From ZC4RG30 sp965652645 (GTDB lineage: Bacteria > Pseudomonadota > Gammaproteobacteria > Steroidobacterales > Steroidobacteraceae): 38,524 nucleotides of DNA. The stretch is from contig CBFGXE010000026.1 in assembly GCA_965652645.1 (NCBI GenBank), forward strand, positions 1 to 38,524, given 5' to 3'. The number at the start of each line of letters is the position of its first letter. Positions within the stretch are counted from its first letter, which is position 1. This document shows positions 14,679-24,099 of this stretch, piece after piece. The notes beneath the pieces are model-generated. The model worked only from the letters and a program-made list of their open reading frames with translations, made no database searches and had not been told where the DNA came from. The translations under genes were made by a program, and so were the position numbers.

Positions 14679-15272
14679 ATGGTCCTCATCGTGGTCCTTG
14701 TCGTCCTGCTGCTGCTCGTGGTCTGGGCCGTCGCCGCCTACAACCGGCTGATCGCCGCCCGCAACGGCTTCGCTAACGCCTTCGCACAGATCGACGTGCA
14801 GCTCACGCGCCGCTACGACCTGATCCCCAACCTGGTCGAGACCGCGAAGGCCTACCTCGCGCACGAGCGCGGCACGCTCGAGGCCGTGATCAACGCGCGC
14901 AATACCGCAGTGGCGGGGCTCAAGGCCGCCGCCGCCGATCCCGGCAGCGCCGCCGCCGTGGCGCAGCTCTCCGGCGCCGAGGCCGGCCTCTCCGGCGCCC
15001 TGGGCCGGCTGTTCGCGCTGGCCGAGGCCTATCCGGACCTCAAGGCCAACACCACGATGATGCAGCTCTCGGAGGAGCTCACCTCCACCGAGAACCGCGT
15101 GGCCTTCGCGCGCCAGGCCTTCAACGACGCGGTGATGAACTACAACAACGCGCGCGAGATGTTCCCCGGCTCGATCATCGCCGGCACCTTCAACTTCAAG
15201 CCCGCGAGCATGCTCGAGAGCCCGGCGCCGGAGAAGCGCGAGGTGCCGAAGGTCAGCTTCGGCCTGAGCTGA
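14679..15272 (+). CDS. lemA: LemA family protein
   Basis: A 197-residue inner-membrane protein with one N-terminal helix (residues 2-20) and a long helical domain. The family signature NAFAQIDVQLTRRYDLIPNL, followed by VETAKAYLAHERGTLE, is intact, as are NARNTAVAG, FALAEAYPDLKAN and the C-terminal ENRVAFARQAFNDAVMNYNN segment. GGGAG precedes the ATG by about 7 bases. LemA proteins are widespread, poorly understood, and often encoded next to membrane proteases. Here an M48 protease starts 16 bp downstream, so the two are presumably one unit in envelope quality control. The symbol is the family name only. Confidence 0.93.
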   Translation: MVLIVVLVVLLLLVVWAVAAYNRLIAARNGFANAFAQIDVQLTRRYDLIPNLVETAKAYLAHERGTLEAVINARNTAVAGLKAAAADPGSAAAVAQLSGAEAGLSGALGRLFALAEAYPDLKANTTMMQLSEELTSTENRVAFARQAFNDAVMNYNNAREMFPGSIIAGTFNFKPASMLESPAPEKREVPKVSFGLS

Positions 15273-15287
15273 TCCGCGGCGCGGCCG

Positions 15288-17252
15288 ATGGACTTCTTCG
15301 GCGCACAGGCGCGGGCGCGGCGGGATTCGCTGCTGCTCGGCTGGGCCTTTGCCGCCTGCATGCTGGCGGTGGTGGTGGTGCTGGCGGCGCTGCTGCTCTG
15401 GGTGCTGCGCATCTCGCTGGCCACCGGGCGCAACGCACAGCCCTTCGAGGCCTCCCTCACCGACTGGGCGCTGCGACACCCCGGCGCGACGCTGCTCACG
15501 CTGCTGGGACTTGCCGCCTTCATCGGGGGCTCCAGCCTGTGGCGCATGCTGCAGCTTCGGGCCGGCGGCGGTTATGTGGCCCGCAGCCTGGGCGGCGTGC
15601 GCGTGGAGCGCAGCGCGCAGGACCCGCGCCGCCGCCAGCTGCACAACGTGGTCGAGGAAATGGCCATTGCCTCCGGCGTGCCCGTGCCAGAGGTCTACGT
15701 GCTGGAGCAGGAGGAAGGCATCAATGCCTTCGCCGCCGGCCACACGCCGGCCAATGCCGCGGTGGCCGTCACGCGCGGCGCGCTCACCCGCCTCAACCGC
15801 GACCAGCTGCAGGGCGTGATCGCGCATGAGTTCAGCCACATCCTCAACGGCGACATGCGCATCTCCATCCGCCTGATGGGGATGATCTTCGGGCTGATGG
15901 CCGTGACCACGGCGGGCCGCACGCTGCTGCGCTCCGCGCACCATGCCCGCAAGAATGGCGCGCCCGCACTGGCCCTGGGCGTGGTGCTCGCGGTCGTGGG
16001 TTACGTGGGCTGGATGCTGGCCCGACTGCTGCAGGCGTGGATCTCGCGCCGGCGCGAGACGCTGGCCGATGCCTCGGCGGTGCAGTTCACGCGCAACCCG
16101 GATGGCCTGAAGGAAGCGCTGGTGCGGGTGGCGGCGATGGGCGAGCGGCAGCGCTTCGCCGATGACGGCCTGCAGCAGGTGTCGCACATGCTGTTCACGC
16201 ACGGGGCGCGCAGCCTCTTCGCCACGCATCCGCCCATGCTGGAGAGGCTGCAGGCGCTGGACCCTTCGATCAATACCGGGCGCTTCGAATCGCTCAAGCG
16301 CCAGGCGCTGAAGGAATGGGCCGTGCAGCAGCCGACGCGTGACGCCCCGCCCGGCGCCGGCACGCAGGCCGGCGACCAGGTGGCGCTGCCGCAACCGGCC
16401 GCTGCGAATGCGGCCCCCGCCGCCATTGCCGTGCCCGCTGCCGCCGCCTTGATCGCCGCCACCGCGGGCGATCCGGCACCGCGGCACCTCGACCAGGCGC
16501 TGGCCGTGCGCCGCGCGCTGCCGCCGGCGCTGCGCGCCAGCGCGGAGGATCCGGAAGCGGCCGGGGCCATCCTGCTCTCCATCGTCATCTACGCCGACCA
16601 CAGCGTGCGCGAGCGGCGGCTGGAGTTCATCACCGCCCGGCTGGGCGCCGCGATCACCGCCCGCGTGCAGCAGGTGGCACCGGTGAGCGCGAACATGGCG
16701 CCGATGCTGCGGCTGCCGGCCGTGCTGCAGCTCATTCCGGCACTGCGCGGCCTGCCGCCGGCCGACCGCCTGCTGTTCATCCAGGCGCTGCGCGACCTGG
16801 TGCGGCTGGATGGCGGACTCAGTGTGTTCGAATACGCGCTGGAGAAGCTGGCGATGCGCGCGCTGGTGGCGCAGCAAGATCCCCTGCCGCCACACGGCAA
16901 CCTCACGCTGGCCGAGTGCGAGACGGAACTCGGCGTGGTGTTCGGCGTGCTGGCCCGCTGCGGCGCGCGCCATGCGGAGCAGGCCCGCCAGGCCTACGAG
17001 GCTGGCGTGGCCCCGCTGCTGCCGCGCCATCGCCCGCCCTACGCCGTGGTGGATGACTGGGTGCCGCTGTTCGATGAATCGCTGGACAGGCTCTGCCGGC
17101 TGAAGATCGCCGGCAAGCAGCTGCTGGTGGAATCGCTGGTGCGCACCATTGCCCACGACGGCATGCTCGCGCCGTCCGAGGCGGAGCTGCTGCGCGCCAT
17201 CTGCGCAGTGCTGGAATGCCCCCTGCCGCCGGTGCTGCCTGCGCCAGAATAA
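15288..17252 (+). CDS. M48 family (HtpX-like) membrane metalloprotease with long C-terminal extension
   Basis: A zinc endopeptidase of 654 residues, about twice the length of HtpX. Two N-terminal membrane helices (about 18-42 and 66-84) precede the catalytic domain. The zinc motif is HEFSH (180-184), followed by ILNGDMRISIRLMGM and a third Glu in SRRRETLADASAVQFTR (about 252-268), then FATHPPMLERLQALDP. From about residue 360 comes an Ala/Pro-rich linker, then a 260-residue helical region. Its end (LVRTIAHDGMLAPSEAELLR) looks like the acidic helical TerB-type fold, by eye only. LemA and large M48 proteins of this type commonly occur together. The likely role is turnover of membrane proteins under stress. 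Confidence 0.9.
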   Translation: MDFFGAQARARRDSLLLGWAFAACMLAVVVVLAALLLWVLRISLATGRNAQPFEASLTDWALRHPGATLLTLLGLAAFIGGSSLWRMLQLRAGGGYVARSLGGVRVERSAQDPRRRQLHNVVEEMAIASGVPVPEVYVLEQEEGINAFAAGHTPANAAVAVTRGALTRLNRDQLQGVIAHEFSHILNGDMRISIRLMGMIFGLMAVTTAGRTLLRSAHHARKNGAPALALGVVLAVVGYVGWMLARLLQAWISRRRETLADASAVQFTRNPDGLKEALVRVAAMGERQRFADDGLQQVSHMLFTHGARSLFATHPPMLERLQALDPSINTGRFESLKRQALKEWAVQQPTRDAPPGAGTQAGDQVALPQPAAANAAPAAIAVPAAAALIAATAGDPAPRHLDQALAVRRALPPALRASAEDPEAAGAILLSIVIYADHSVRERRLEFITARLGAAITARVQQVAPVSANMAPMLRLPAVLQLIPALRGLPPADRLLFIQALRDLVRLDGGLSVFEYALEKLAMRALVAQQDPLPPHGNLTLAECETELGVVFGVLARCGARHAEQARQAYEAGVAPLLPRHRPPYAVVDDWVPLFDESLDRLCRLKIAGKQLLVESLVRTIAHDGMLAPSEAELLRAICAVLECPLPPVLPAPE

Positions 17253-17324
17253 GGCCATGGACACGGACGACTGCTGCAGGATGCCGCGGCACGTGCGCGT
17301 GCTGGCGCGCCTCGACGAGCTCGT

Positions 17325-18506
17325 CTAGCCCGGCACCCGCCGGGGAAACAGCAGCCATGCGGCCACGGTGGCCGCCGCGGTCACCACGATGAAGCCCGGC
17401 CAGCGGCCGGACTGCAGGATGGGCTGCCACACCAGCGGCGTGACGAAGGCGGTGAGCGCCGCGAGCTGCGAGAGCAATCCCGCCGCCGCCGCGCCCTGGC
17501 GCGGGTCGGCCACCACACGCGGCAGCCCGGCGGTCACCACGGCGATGAGCGCACCCTGCACCAGCATCCAGGCCAGCATGGCCAGGTGGCGCAGTGCCGC
17601 GCCGAGGCCCGGCAGGAACAGCGGCACCGCCACCAGCACGGTGGCGACGAGCAGCGCGGCCAGCAGCCGCGTCTCGCGCAGGCCGCGCGCCAGCAGTGCA
17701 CCGGCCAGGAAGCCCGCGGGGATCATCGCCAGGTTGATCAGTGCCAGCACGTTCGAGGCGCGTCCCACCGGCACTTCGTGCTGGCGGGCATACCACTCGG
17801 GGAAGACGTTGTTCATGCCGAAGCCGATGAGCACCAGCGCGGCGAAACACAGCGCCAGCCGCAACGGGCCCCGCTGGCCCCAGGCGGCGAAGAGTCCGGC
17901 CGCCCGCCTTGCCACCGGCAGCGCCGGCGCGCGTGGCAGCAGCCAGGAGGTGGCCAGCAGCACCGCGAACAGTCCCAGGTGCAGCGTGTAGCCACCGCGC
18001 CAGTCATCGGTGCCCGCAAAGGCAGCACCGAACACCAGGCCCAGGGAGAAACCCACTGGCGTGTAGGTGGACCACACCGCCATCGCGCGTCCGCGCCGGG
18101 CATCGCTCACCGTGGCCATCACCAGCGCGGGCGCCGCCGAATAGGCGCCCACGGCGATCAATCCCTCGAACACGCGAATGGTCATGAAGCCGGCCAGCGA
18201 CTGCGTGGCGAGGTAGGCCGCGTTCACCGCGAGGCCGGTGAGCGCCACGGCCTGCAGGGCGCGGCGCGCCCCGATGCGATCGACGATGGAACCGGCCACC
18301 GAGGCCAGGATGGCCGGTAGCACGCCGAACAGGGAGATCAGCAGCGCCACCTGCGCCGGCGTGGCACCCAGGTGGAGCGAGACATCGCCCAGCACGGGGA
18401 TCACCTTGCTGAGGGAGGCGGTGGTGGATACGCCATAGAGGTAGATGAGCCCGACCGACAGCCAGCTGCCGGGCGCAGGCGCGAAGCCGCGCGCTGTGCG
18501 TGTCAT
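17325..18506 (-). CDS. MFS transporter
   Basis: A 393-residue secondary transporter with twelve predicted membrane helices. The start at ATG 18506 has GGGGGG eight bases upstream; an upstream in-frame ATG (18539) is less likely. The early loop shows GSIVDRIGARRALQAVALTG, the MFS loop 2-3 signature in altered form. RRGRAMAVWSTYTPVGFSLG lies around helices 4-5, typical of drug- or metabolite-exporting 12-helix families. The substrate cannot be assigned. It is convergent with the M48 gene, and a short gap separates its 5' end from the PiT gene. Confidence 0.9.
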   Translation of the reverse strand: MTRTARGFAPAPGSWLSVGLIYLYGVSTTASLSKVIPVLGDVSLHLGATPAQVALLISLFGVLPAILASVAGSIVDRIGARRALQAVALTGLAVNAAYLATQSLAGFMTIRVFEGLIAVGAYSAAPALVMATVSDARRGRAMAVWSTYTPVGFSLGLVFGAAFAGTDDWRGGYTLHLGLFAVLLATSWLLPRAPALPVARRAAGLFAAWGQRGPLRLALCFAALVLIGFGMNNVFPEWYARQHEVPVGRASNVLALINLAMIPAGFLAGALLARGLRETRLLAALLVATVLVAVPLFLPGLGAALRHLAMLAWMLVQGALIAVVTAGLPRVVADPRQGAAAAGLLSQLAALTAFVTPLVWQPILQSGRWPGFIVVTAAATVAAWLLFPRRVPG

Positions 18507-18561
18507 GGAATCATCCCCCCTGTTGCCGCCATGGTACACGGCGGCCGCCGCATCGCCAGCG

Positions 18562-19566
18562 CTACTGGATGAACCTGGTGCCGATGTAATAGGCCCCGGC
18601 GGCCACCAGCGCCGCCGCCGGAATGGTCAGCAGCCAGGCCCACACCAGGTTGGCCGCCAGGCCCCAGCGCACACGCGCCGGATTCTGCACCGCGCCGGTG
18701 CCCAGGATGGCCCCGGTGATGGTGTGCGTGGTGGAAACGGGAATGCCGAAGTTGGAGGCGATGAACAGCGTCACCGCTCCGCCCATCGAAGCCGCCGAGC
18801 CGCTGGCCGGCGTGAGCTTGGTGAGCTTCTGCCCCATGGTCTTGATGATGCGCCAGCCGCCGAACAGCGTGCCGATCGCGATGGCCATGTAGCAGCTGAC
18901 GATCACCCACTCGGGCAGGTGGTCCGGGGTGGCCAGGCCCTGCGACATCAGCAGCAGCCAGATGATGCCCATGGTCTTCTGTGCGTCGTTGCTGCCGTGC
19001 CCGATGCTGTAGAGCGCACTGGTGAAGAGCTGCGAGACGCGGAACCAGCGGTCAAGGCGCGAGGGGGCGAAGCGGAAGAACACCCAGTTGATCGCCAGCA
19101 TGAGCAGGCCGCCGATCATGAGGCCTAGCAGGGGCGCGACGAAGATGAAGACGGTGGTGCGAATGATGCCCGGCGCCAGCAGCGGTTCGAATCCGGCCTT
19201 GGCCAGGGCCGCGCCGATCATGCCGCCGATCAGGGCATGCGAGCTGCTGCTGGGAATGCCGAAATACCAGGTGATCACGTTCCAGGCGACGGCGCCGACC
19301 AGGGCGCCGAAGATCACCGGGTTGTCGACGAAGCCAGGCTCGATGATGCCCTTGCCCACCATCGCCGCCACCTTGGTCTCGAACAGCCAGATGGCCACGA
19401 AATTGAACACCGCCGCCCAGATCACCGCCTGGTAGGGCTTGAGCACGCGGGTTGAAACCACCGTCGCGATGGAATTGGCGGCGTCATGGAAGCCGTTCAT
19501 GAAATCGAACAGCAGCGCCAGCGCCACCAGCAGCGCCAGCGTCAGGAAGGCTGCGTCGACATGCAT
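18562..19566 (-). CDS. PiT family inorganic phosphate transporter
   Basis: A low-affinity, cation-coupled phosphate permease of 334 residues with about ten membrane helices. The two inverted family signatures are present: FMNGFHDAANSIATVVSTRV near the N-terminus and YSIGHGSNDAQKTMGI near residue 190. SSSHALIGGMIGAALA and STTHTITGAILGTGAV belong to the paired repeat. It follows the PhoU-like gene by 12 bp; this gene pair is a common unit in bacteria, in which the DUF47 partner adjusts transport. Either phosphate or metal-phosphate uptake is possible. Confidence 0.95.
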   Translation of the reverse strand: MHVDAAFLTLALLVALALLFDFMNGFHDAANSIATVVSTRVLKPYQAVIWAAVFNFVAIWLFETKVAAMVGKGIIEPGFVDNPVIFGALVGAVAWNVITWYFGIPSSSSHALIGGMIGAALAKAGFEPLLAPGIIRTTVFIFVAPLLGLMIGGLLMLAINWVFFRFAPSRLDRWFRVSQLFTSALYSIGHGSNDAQKTMGIIWLLLMSQGLATPDHLPEWVIVSCYMAIAIGTLFGGWRIIKTMGQKLTKLTPASGSAASMGGAVTLFIASNFGIPVSTTHTITGAILGTGAVQNPARVRWGLAANLVWAWLLTIPAAALVAAGAYYIGTRFIQ

Positions 19567-19578
19567 GCGGGTGCGGCC

Positions 19579-20220
19579 TTATGCGTTCTGCAGGATCACG
19601 CTTTCGAGGATGTCCGCCACGTCCTGGCAGCGGTCGGTGGCCGTCTCCAGCAGTTCATAGACGGCCTTGAGCTTGATGACCTGGCGGATGTCCTGCTCCT
19701 CGCGGAACAGGGTGGAGATGGCATTGCGCATCACGCGGTCCGCGCGCGATTCCATGGTGTCCACGTCGTGGCAGAGCTTGCGGATCTCCGGCGCGTTCTT
19801 CATGTTCGCCAGCAGCCCCACCGCATTGCGGAGGGTTTCGCAGCCCTCCCGCAGCAGCTGCGCCAGCTCCACGGCGTGCGAGGTGACGTGCTGCACGTCA
19901 TACAGGTGCAGGGATTCGGCGGTGTCCTGGATCAGGTCCAGCACGTCGTCCATGCGCGAGATCAGGCGATGGATGTCGTCGCGGTCGAGCGGGGTCACGA
20001 AGATGGTGTGCATCAGCGTGGCCGTGTCGTGCGTGATGCGGTCGGCCTCGTGCTCCAGGGCGATGATGCGCTCCACCCGCGCCTGGCGGGCGCCCACGTT
20101 GGTGTATTCGGAGAGCAGCAGCACCAGCTCGTTGCTGGCCTCGGCGGCACGTGCCGCATGCTCGTTGAAGTATTCGAAGAACTTGCCTTCGCGGGGCACC
20201 AGGTTGGCAATGAAGCCCAT
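19579..20220 (-). CDS. DUF47/PhoU-like phosphate transport accessory protein
   Basis: A 213-residue, all-helical cytoplasmic protein of the DUF47 (TIGR00153-type) family, related to PhoU. The start MGFIANLVPREGKFFEYFNE is typical. The repeated helices contain ALEHEADRITHDTATLMHTI, FVTPLDRDDIHRLISRMDDV and a second copy around MESRADRVMRNAISTLFREE. Acidic E-x3-D positions in PhoU proteins bind metal clusters. Its gene precedes the PiT permease by 12 bp and it presumably regulates that permease. Confidence 0.93.
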   Translation of the reverse strand: MGFIANLVPREGKFFEYFNEHAARAAEASNELVLLLSEYTNVGARQARVERIIALEHEADRITHDTATLMHTIFVTPLDRDDIHRLISRMDDVLDLIQDTAESLHLYDVQHVTSHAVELAQLLREGCETLRNAVGLLANMKNAPEIRKLCHDVDTMESRADRVMRNAISTLFREEQDIRQVIKLKAVYELLETATDRCQDVADILESVILQNA

Positions 20221-20355
20221 GTTGCATCCTCGATCTTCCGCCGGTCCGGGCTGACTCGGCCGGGGCGGATGATACGCGGGCGGGAGGGCCCGCGTAACCG
20301 TTCCGTGGCATGGGTTGCACGCCGGCCCCCCGGGGGGTGCTGACATACTTGCCGG

Positions 20356-21216
20356 ATGCATCCAATTGCCGTAGCGGCGGTGCTGCTGGCAGCCCTGACC
20401 CATGCCACCTGGAACCTGGCCGCCAAGCGCGCGGCGCGGGCCCGGCACTTCGTGTGGCTCTACTCGGCGGGGTCCGTGGTGCTGTACCTGCCGGTGGTGG
20501 CCTGGATACTGGTCACGCAGCGGCCGCAGTTCGGGCCCCTGCACTGGCTGGCGCTGGCGCTCACGGGCACGCTGCACCTCGGGTACTCATTGCTGCTGCA
20601 GGCCGGCTACCGGGTCTCGGACCTGTCACTGGTGTATCCGCTGGCACGCGGCACCGGGCCGCTGTTGGCCTTCCTGGCCGCCACGTTCATGCTGGGAGAG
20701 CCTGCCGGCATCTGGTCGGTGGCGGGTGTGCTGCTCGTGGTGGCCGGCATCCTGATGGTGTCCGGCCTCGCCAGCGAGGGCCACCAGGCGCCGCGCGCCG
20801 GCATCGTGCTGGGCATGCTCACCGGAGCGTTCATTGCTGCCTACACCATCAACGACGGCTGGGCGGTGAAGGTGCTGCTGATCTCCCCCTTCATCGTCGA
20901 TTTCTCGGGCAACCTGCTGCGCCTGGCGGTGCTGTCACCGCTGGCGCTGCGCGACCGGGCAGGCCTCGTGGCCGAAGCGAAGGCCTTTCGGGTGCCGGTG
21001 CTCACCGTGGCGGTGCTGGGGCCGATGGGTTACATCCTCGTGCTCTTTGCCATGCGCCTTGCACCCGTCGGACACGTGGCGCCGATGCGGGAACTGGGTA
21101 CGCTGATCGGCATGTACTTCGGTGCACGGCTGCTGAAGGAAGGGGTGTCGCCGCTGCGCATGACCGGCGCGCTGCTGATGGTCACAGGCGTGATCACGCT
21201 GGCGCTGGCCGCATGA
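20356..21216 (+). CDS. EamA/DMT superfamily transporter
   Basis: A 286-residue membrane protein with about ten helices in two EamA-like halves. LAALTHATWNLAAKRAARAR at the start and SLVYPLARGTGPLLAFLAAT in the middle are typical of drug/metabolite carriers. The second half ends with HVAPMRELGTLIGMYFGARLLKEG and a final helix. The substrate is unknown. Its promoter region is shared with the divergent PhoU-like gene, 135 bp away. It ends 5 bp from the convergent M16 gene. Confidence 0.9.
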   Translation: MHPIAVAAVLLAALTHATWNLAAKRAARARHFVWLYSAGSVVLYLPVVAWILVTQRPQFGPLHWLALALTGTLHLGYSLLLQAGYRVSDLSLVYPLARGTGPLLAFLAATFMLGEPAGIWSVAGVLLVVAGILMVSGLASEGHQAPRAGIVLGMLTGAFIAAYTINDGWAVKVLLISPFIVDFSGNLLRLAVLSPLALRDRAGLVAEAKAFRVPVLTVAVLGPMGYILVLFAMRLAPVGHVAPMRELGTLIGMYFGARLLKEGVSPLRMTGALLMVTGVITLALAA

Positions 21217-21221
21217 GCGCA

Positions 21222-23942
21222 CTACTGTGCGCTGACCTTCGCGAAATCCCCCGCCTTGATGATGGTGAGCTTCGCCGGGTCCACGTGCTTGCGCAGCGCA
21301 GCCCGGATCTGCTCCGGAGTCGCCGCCATCACCCGCTCCTCGAAGGCCTTGTCCCAGGTCAGCAGCGTACGCCCGCTGTCCAGGTGCGCCAGCAACCTGC
21401 CCGCCAGCTGGGAATCCTGGGTGCGCACCTCGGCATAGCTCTGGATGAATCCCGACTTGGCCTTCGCCACCTCCTCGGCGGTGAAACCATCGCGCAGCGC
21501 CCTCTCCAGCTCTTCGCGCAGCGCTGCCTCGACCTTGGCCACGTTCTGCGGCGCGGCGATGGCCTGCGCGGTCCAGGTGCCGGCGCGGTCGTGGATGGAG
21601 CCGGCGGCCTGCGAACCCACGCTGTAGCTCAGGCCTTCCTTCACGCGGATGCGCGCCACCAGGCGCGAGTCGAAGCCAGCGCCGGAGCCCAGCATGTAGT
21701 CGGCCAGGTACAGCGCCGCATAGTCGGGGTCTGCCTGGTTCACGTTGATGTTCAGGCGCGCCACCAGCACGGCGTTTTCCTTGTCCGGCGTCTCGATGCT
21801 GCGCACGACGGCCGGAATGTCGCGGTACTCGCGGGTGATGCGCGCCCAGGGCGTGTCGTTGCGCCAGTCGCCCAGGCTCTCCTCGATGGCCTTCACCACC
21901 TCGGCCTCGTCGAAGTCGCCCACCACCGAAACCAGCGCGCGGTTGGCCGCATAGAAGGTGCGGTGGTAGCGCCGCACGTCCTCCAGCGTGACCGCCCTGA
22001 GCCCGTCGATCTGCTCCTGCAGCGTGGGGCTGTAGCGCGGATCACCCTTGGGATAGATGTTGAAAAGCTGGCCCAGCACCTCGGACGCGCGCGCGCCCGG
22101 CTCGGACAGCGAGGACTCCAGCGAGGTGATGGCCTGGCGCTTGAGCTGCTCGAACTCGTTTTCAGGGAAGGCGGGCTCGCGCAGCGTGTGGGCGGCGAGG
22201 CGGATGGCCGCCACCAGGTTGGGCCGCGTGGTCTCGAAGCTCGCGCCCAGCGACGAAACGCCGCCGGCCACCTTCAGGCGGGTGAACTCGTCACGCAGCT
22301 GCTCGCGCGAATAGCGCGTGGTGCCCCGCATCAGCATGGCGCCGGCGAGCATGCCGGCATAACTCTGGCCGGCCAGCGACTTCTCGTCCCCGGCGGGCAG
22401 CGACAGGCGGAAATGCACCGCCTCACCGCGGGTCTTCTTTGCCAGCAGCGCCAGCTTCATGCCGCCGATCTCCAGCCGCCTCACCCGGCGTTCGATGTTC
22501 TCGGGGCTGGGATCGAACGTTTCGCCGGCCGCCAGCGCCTGCCGGGGCTTGTAGTCCTTCAGCAGCTCCTCCGCACTCGGCGCCTGCGGGATCTCGGCGC
22601 GCCGGGGATTCTCCTCGTGCAGGAACATGCCCACCACGCGGTTGTCGCGCCGCATGTACTTCGAGACCGCTGCCGCCACCTGCTCCGCCGTGACCTGCTG
22701 GCTGCGGTCGCGGTCGAGGAAGAACAGCCTCCAGTCACCCACGGCAATGTACTCGGACAACGCGAGGCCGATGTTCTCGTGGTCATTCATCATGCGCTCG
22801 GCCGAATTGGCGAAGTTGATGCGGGCGCGCTCCATCTCCTCGGCCGTGGGCGGACTCGCGGCAAACCCTTCCACCAGGCCGATCAGTTCCTCGCGCACCG
22901 GCTCCACCGGATCATCCTTCTGCAGCACCGCCCCGATCACCTGCAGGGCGCCGTCGACGCCGCTCAGGCTGCCACCGATCAGGCCGGATGCCTTGCCGGT
23001 CTCCACCAGCGCCTTGTGCAGGCGGCCAGAGGGCTGGCTGGCGAGCAGGAAGCTGGCGTATTCGAGCGCGGCCGAGTCCGGATGCAGCGGCGAGGGGCTT
23101 TTGTAGGCCAGCGCCACGATTTGCGTGTCGCCCGAGCGCCGCACGACGAAGCTGCGCTCGCCGTCCTGGGTGGGCTCGGTGGTCCACAGCTTCGGCAGCA
23201 CGCGCGCCGGCTTCGGGATGGCCCCGAAATGCGTGCTCACCAGCCGCAGCGTGCGCTCCGGGTCGAACTTGCCGGCCACCAGCAGCACGGCATTGTCCGG
23301 CTGGTAATAGCGGCGGTAGAACGCGCGCAGGTTCTCGATCTCCACGTTCTCGATGTCGGAGCGGTTGCCGATGGTGGAGTTGCCGTAGTTGTGCCAGTCG
23401 TAGGCAATGCTCTGCATGCGCTTGATGAGCACGTTGGTGGGCGAGTTCTCCCCGCGCTCGTATTCATTGCGCACCACCGTCATCTCGGTGTCGAGGTCCT
23501 CCCTGCGCACCAGCGCGTTGACCATGCGGTCCGCTTCCATCCTCAGCGCCCACTCCAGGTTCTCCTCGCTGGCCTGGAACATCTCGTAGTAGTTGGTGCG
23601 GTCCATCGAAGTGGTGCCGTTCCAGCGCATGCCGCGGCCGTTGAACTCCTTGGCGATGTCGGGGATGTTGCGCGTGCCCTTGAACAGCAGGTGCTCGAGC
23701 AGGTGCGCCATGCCGGTCTCGCCATAACCCTCGTGGCGCGAACCCACCAGGTAGGTGACGTTCACGGTCACGGTGGGCTTGGACTGGTCGGGGAAGAGCA
23801 GCACGCGCAGGCCGTTGGCGAGGCGGTATTCGCTGATGCCCTCCACTTCCGTGACCTTCTGCGGCGCGGCCGGCGCCGCCGCCAGCAGCAGGCCCGTGTA
23901 CAGCATCAGGAACAGGGCGCCGCCCAGTTGCCGCATCTTCAT
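21222..23942 (-). CDS. M16 family zinc metallopeptidase (pitrilysin/insulinase type)
   Basis: A secreted or periplasmic protease of 906 residues with two M16 halves. A signal peptide (MKMRQLGGALFLMLYTGLLLAAAPAA) precedes residue 30. The inverted zinc motif HLLEH (80-84) lies in GMAHLLEHLLFKGTRN, and the downstream Glu is within VVRNEYERGENSP. The second half (from about 470) lacks the zinc site but has YSVGSQAAGSIHDRAGTW and SGFIQSYAEVRTQDSQLA, the substrate-binding arrangement of the inactive partner domain. GGAG precedes the ATG. These enzymes degrade peptides in the periplasm. It is divergent from the aromatic leader region and convergent with the EamA carrier. Confidence 0.93.
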   Translation of the reverse strand: MKMRQLGGALFLMLYTGLLLAAAPAAPQKVTEVEGISEYRLANGLRVLLFPDQSKPTVTVNVTYLVGSRHEGYGETGMAHLLEHLLFKGTRNIPDIAKEFNGRGMRWNGTTSMDRTNYYEMFQASEENLEWALRMEADRMVNALVRREDLDTEMTVVRNEYERGENSPTNVLIKRMQSIAYDWHNYGNSTIGNRSDIENVEIENLRAFYRRYYQPDNAVLLVAGKFDPERTLRLVSTHFGAIPKPARVLPKLWTTEPTQDGERSFVVRRSGDTQIVALAYKSPSPLHPDSAALEYASFLLASQPSGRLHKALVETGKASGLIGGSLSGVDGALQVIGAVLQKDDPVEPVREELIGLVEGFAASPPTAEEMERARINFANSAERMMNDHENIGLALSEYIAVGDWRLFFLDRDRSQQVTAEQVAAAVSKYMRRDNRVVGMFLHEENPRRAEIPQAPSAEELLKDYKPRQALAAGETFDPSPENIERRVRRLEIGGMKLALLAKKTRGEAVHFRLSLPAGDEKSLAGQSYAGMLAGAMLMRGTTRYSREQLRDEFTRLKVAGGVSSLGASFETTRPNLVAAIRLAAHTLREPAFPENEFEQLKRQAITSLESSLSEPGARASEVLGQLFNIYPKGDPRYSPTLQEQIDGLRAVTLEDVRRYHRTFYAANRALVSVVGDFDEAEVVKAIEESLGDWRNDTPWARITREYRDIPAVVRSIETPDKENAVLVARLNINVNQADPDYAALYLADYMLGSGAGFDSRLVARIRVKEGLSYSVGSQAAGSIHDRAGTWTAQAIAAPQNVAKVEAALREELERALRDGFTAEEVAKAKSGFIQSYAEVRTQDSQLAGRLLAHLDSGRTLLTWDKAFEERVMAATPEQIRAALRKHVDPAKLTIIKAGDFAKVSAQ

Positions 23943-24057
23943 GGGATCTCCACGGGGGACCGGCCCCCATTGCCTGAGGCAGGAGTCTAACCCCGTGAAG
24001 GAGGCGGCACCGGGGCTGCTGCACGGCTCCTCCGCCCCCGCCGCCCCCCGATATGGC

Positions 24058-24089
24058 CCGGCTGGCGCGGGCAGGACCCTGCCAGCCGG
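24058..24089. repeat. Inverted repeat in the M16/aroG divergent region
   Basis: The 9-bp arms CCGGCTGGC (24058-24066) and GCCAGCCGG (24081-24089) are separated by 14 bp, just upstream of the candidate aroG promoter. It could be an operator or a hairpin. Confidence 0.45.
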
Positions 24090-24099
24090 CGCGGAATTG

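Noticed and set aside
14571..17264. An 897-codon open minus-strand frame opposite lemA and the M48 gene
   Set aside because: A low-complexity shadow; the plus strand carries clear family motifs.
17257..17328. A 23-codon plus-strand frame beginning MDTDDCCRMPRH just after the M48 gene
   Set aside because: It has no ribosome site and no recognisable similarity, and its length is expected by chance. It also ends inside the convergent MFS gene.
20326..20337. The palindrome CCCCCCGGGGGG upstream of the EamA gene
   Set aside because: It is short, of simple composition and not placed well relative to any promoter pair, so it may be chance in GC-rich DNA.
20310..23990. A 1226-codon open plus-strand frame across the EamA and M16 genes
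   Set aside because: It overlaps two convincing genes on different strands and has shadow-type composition.
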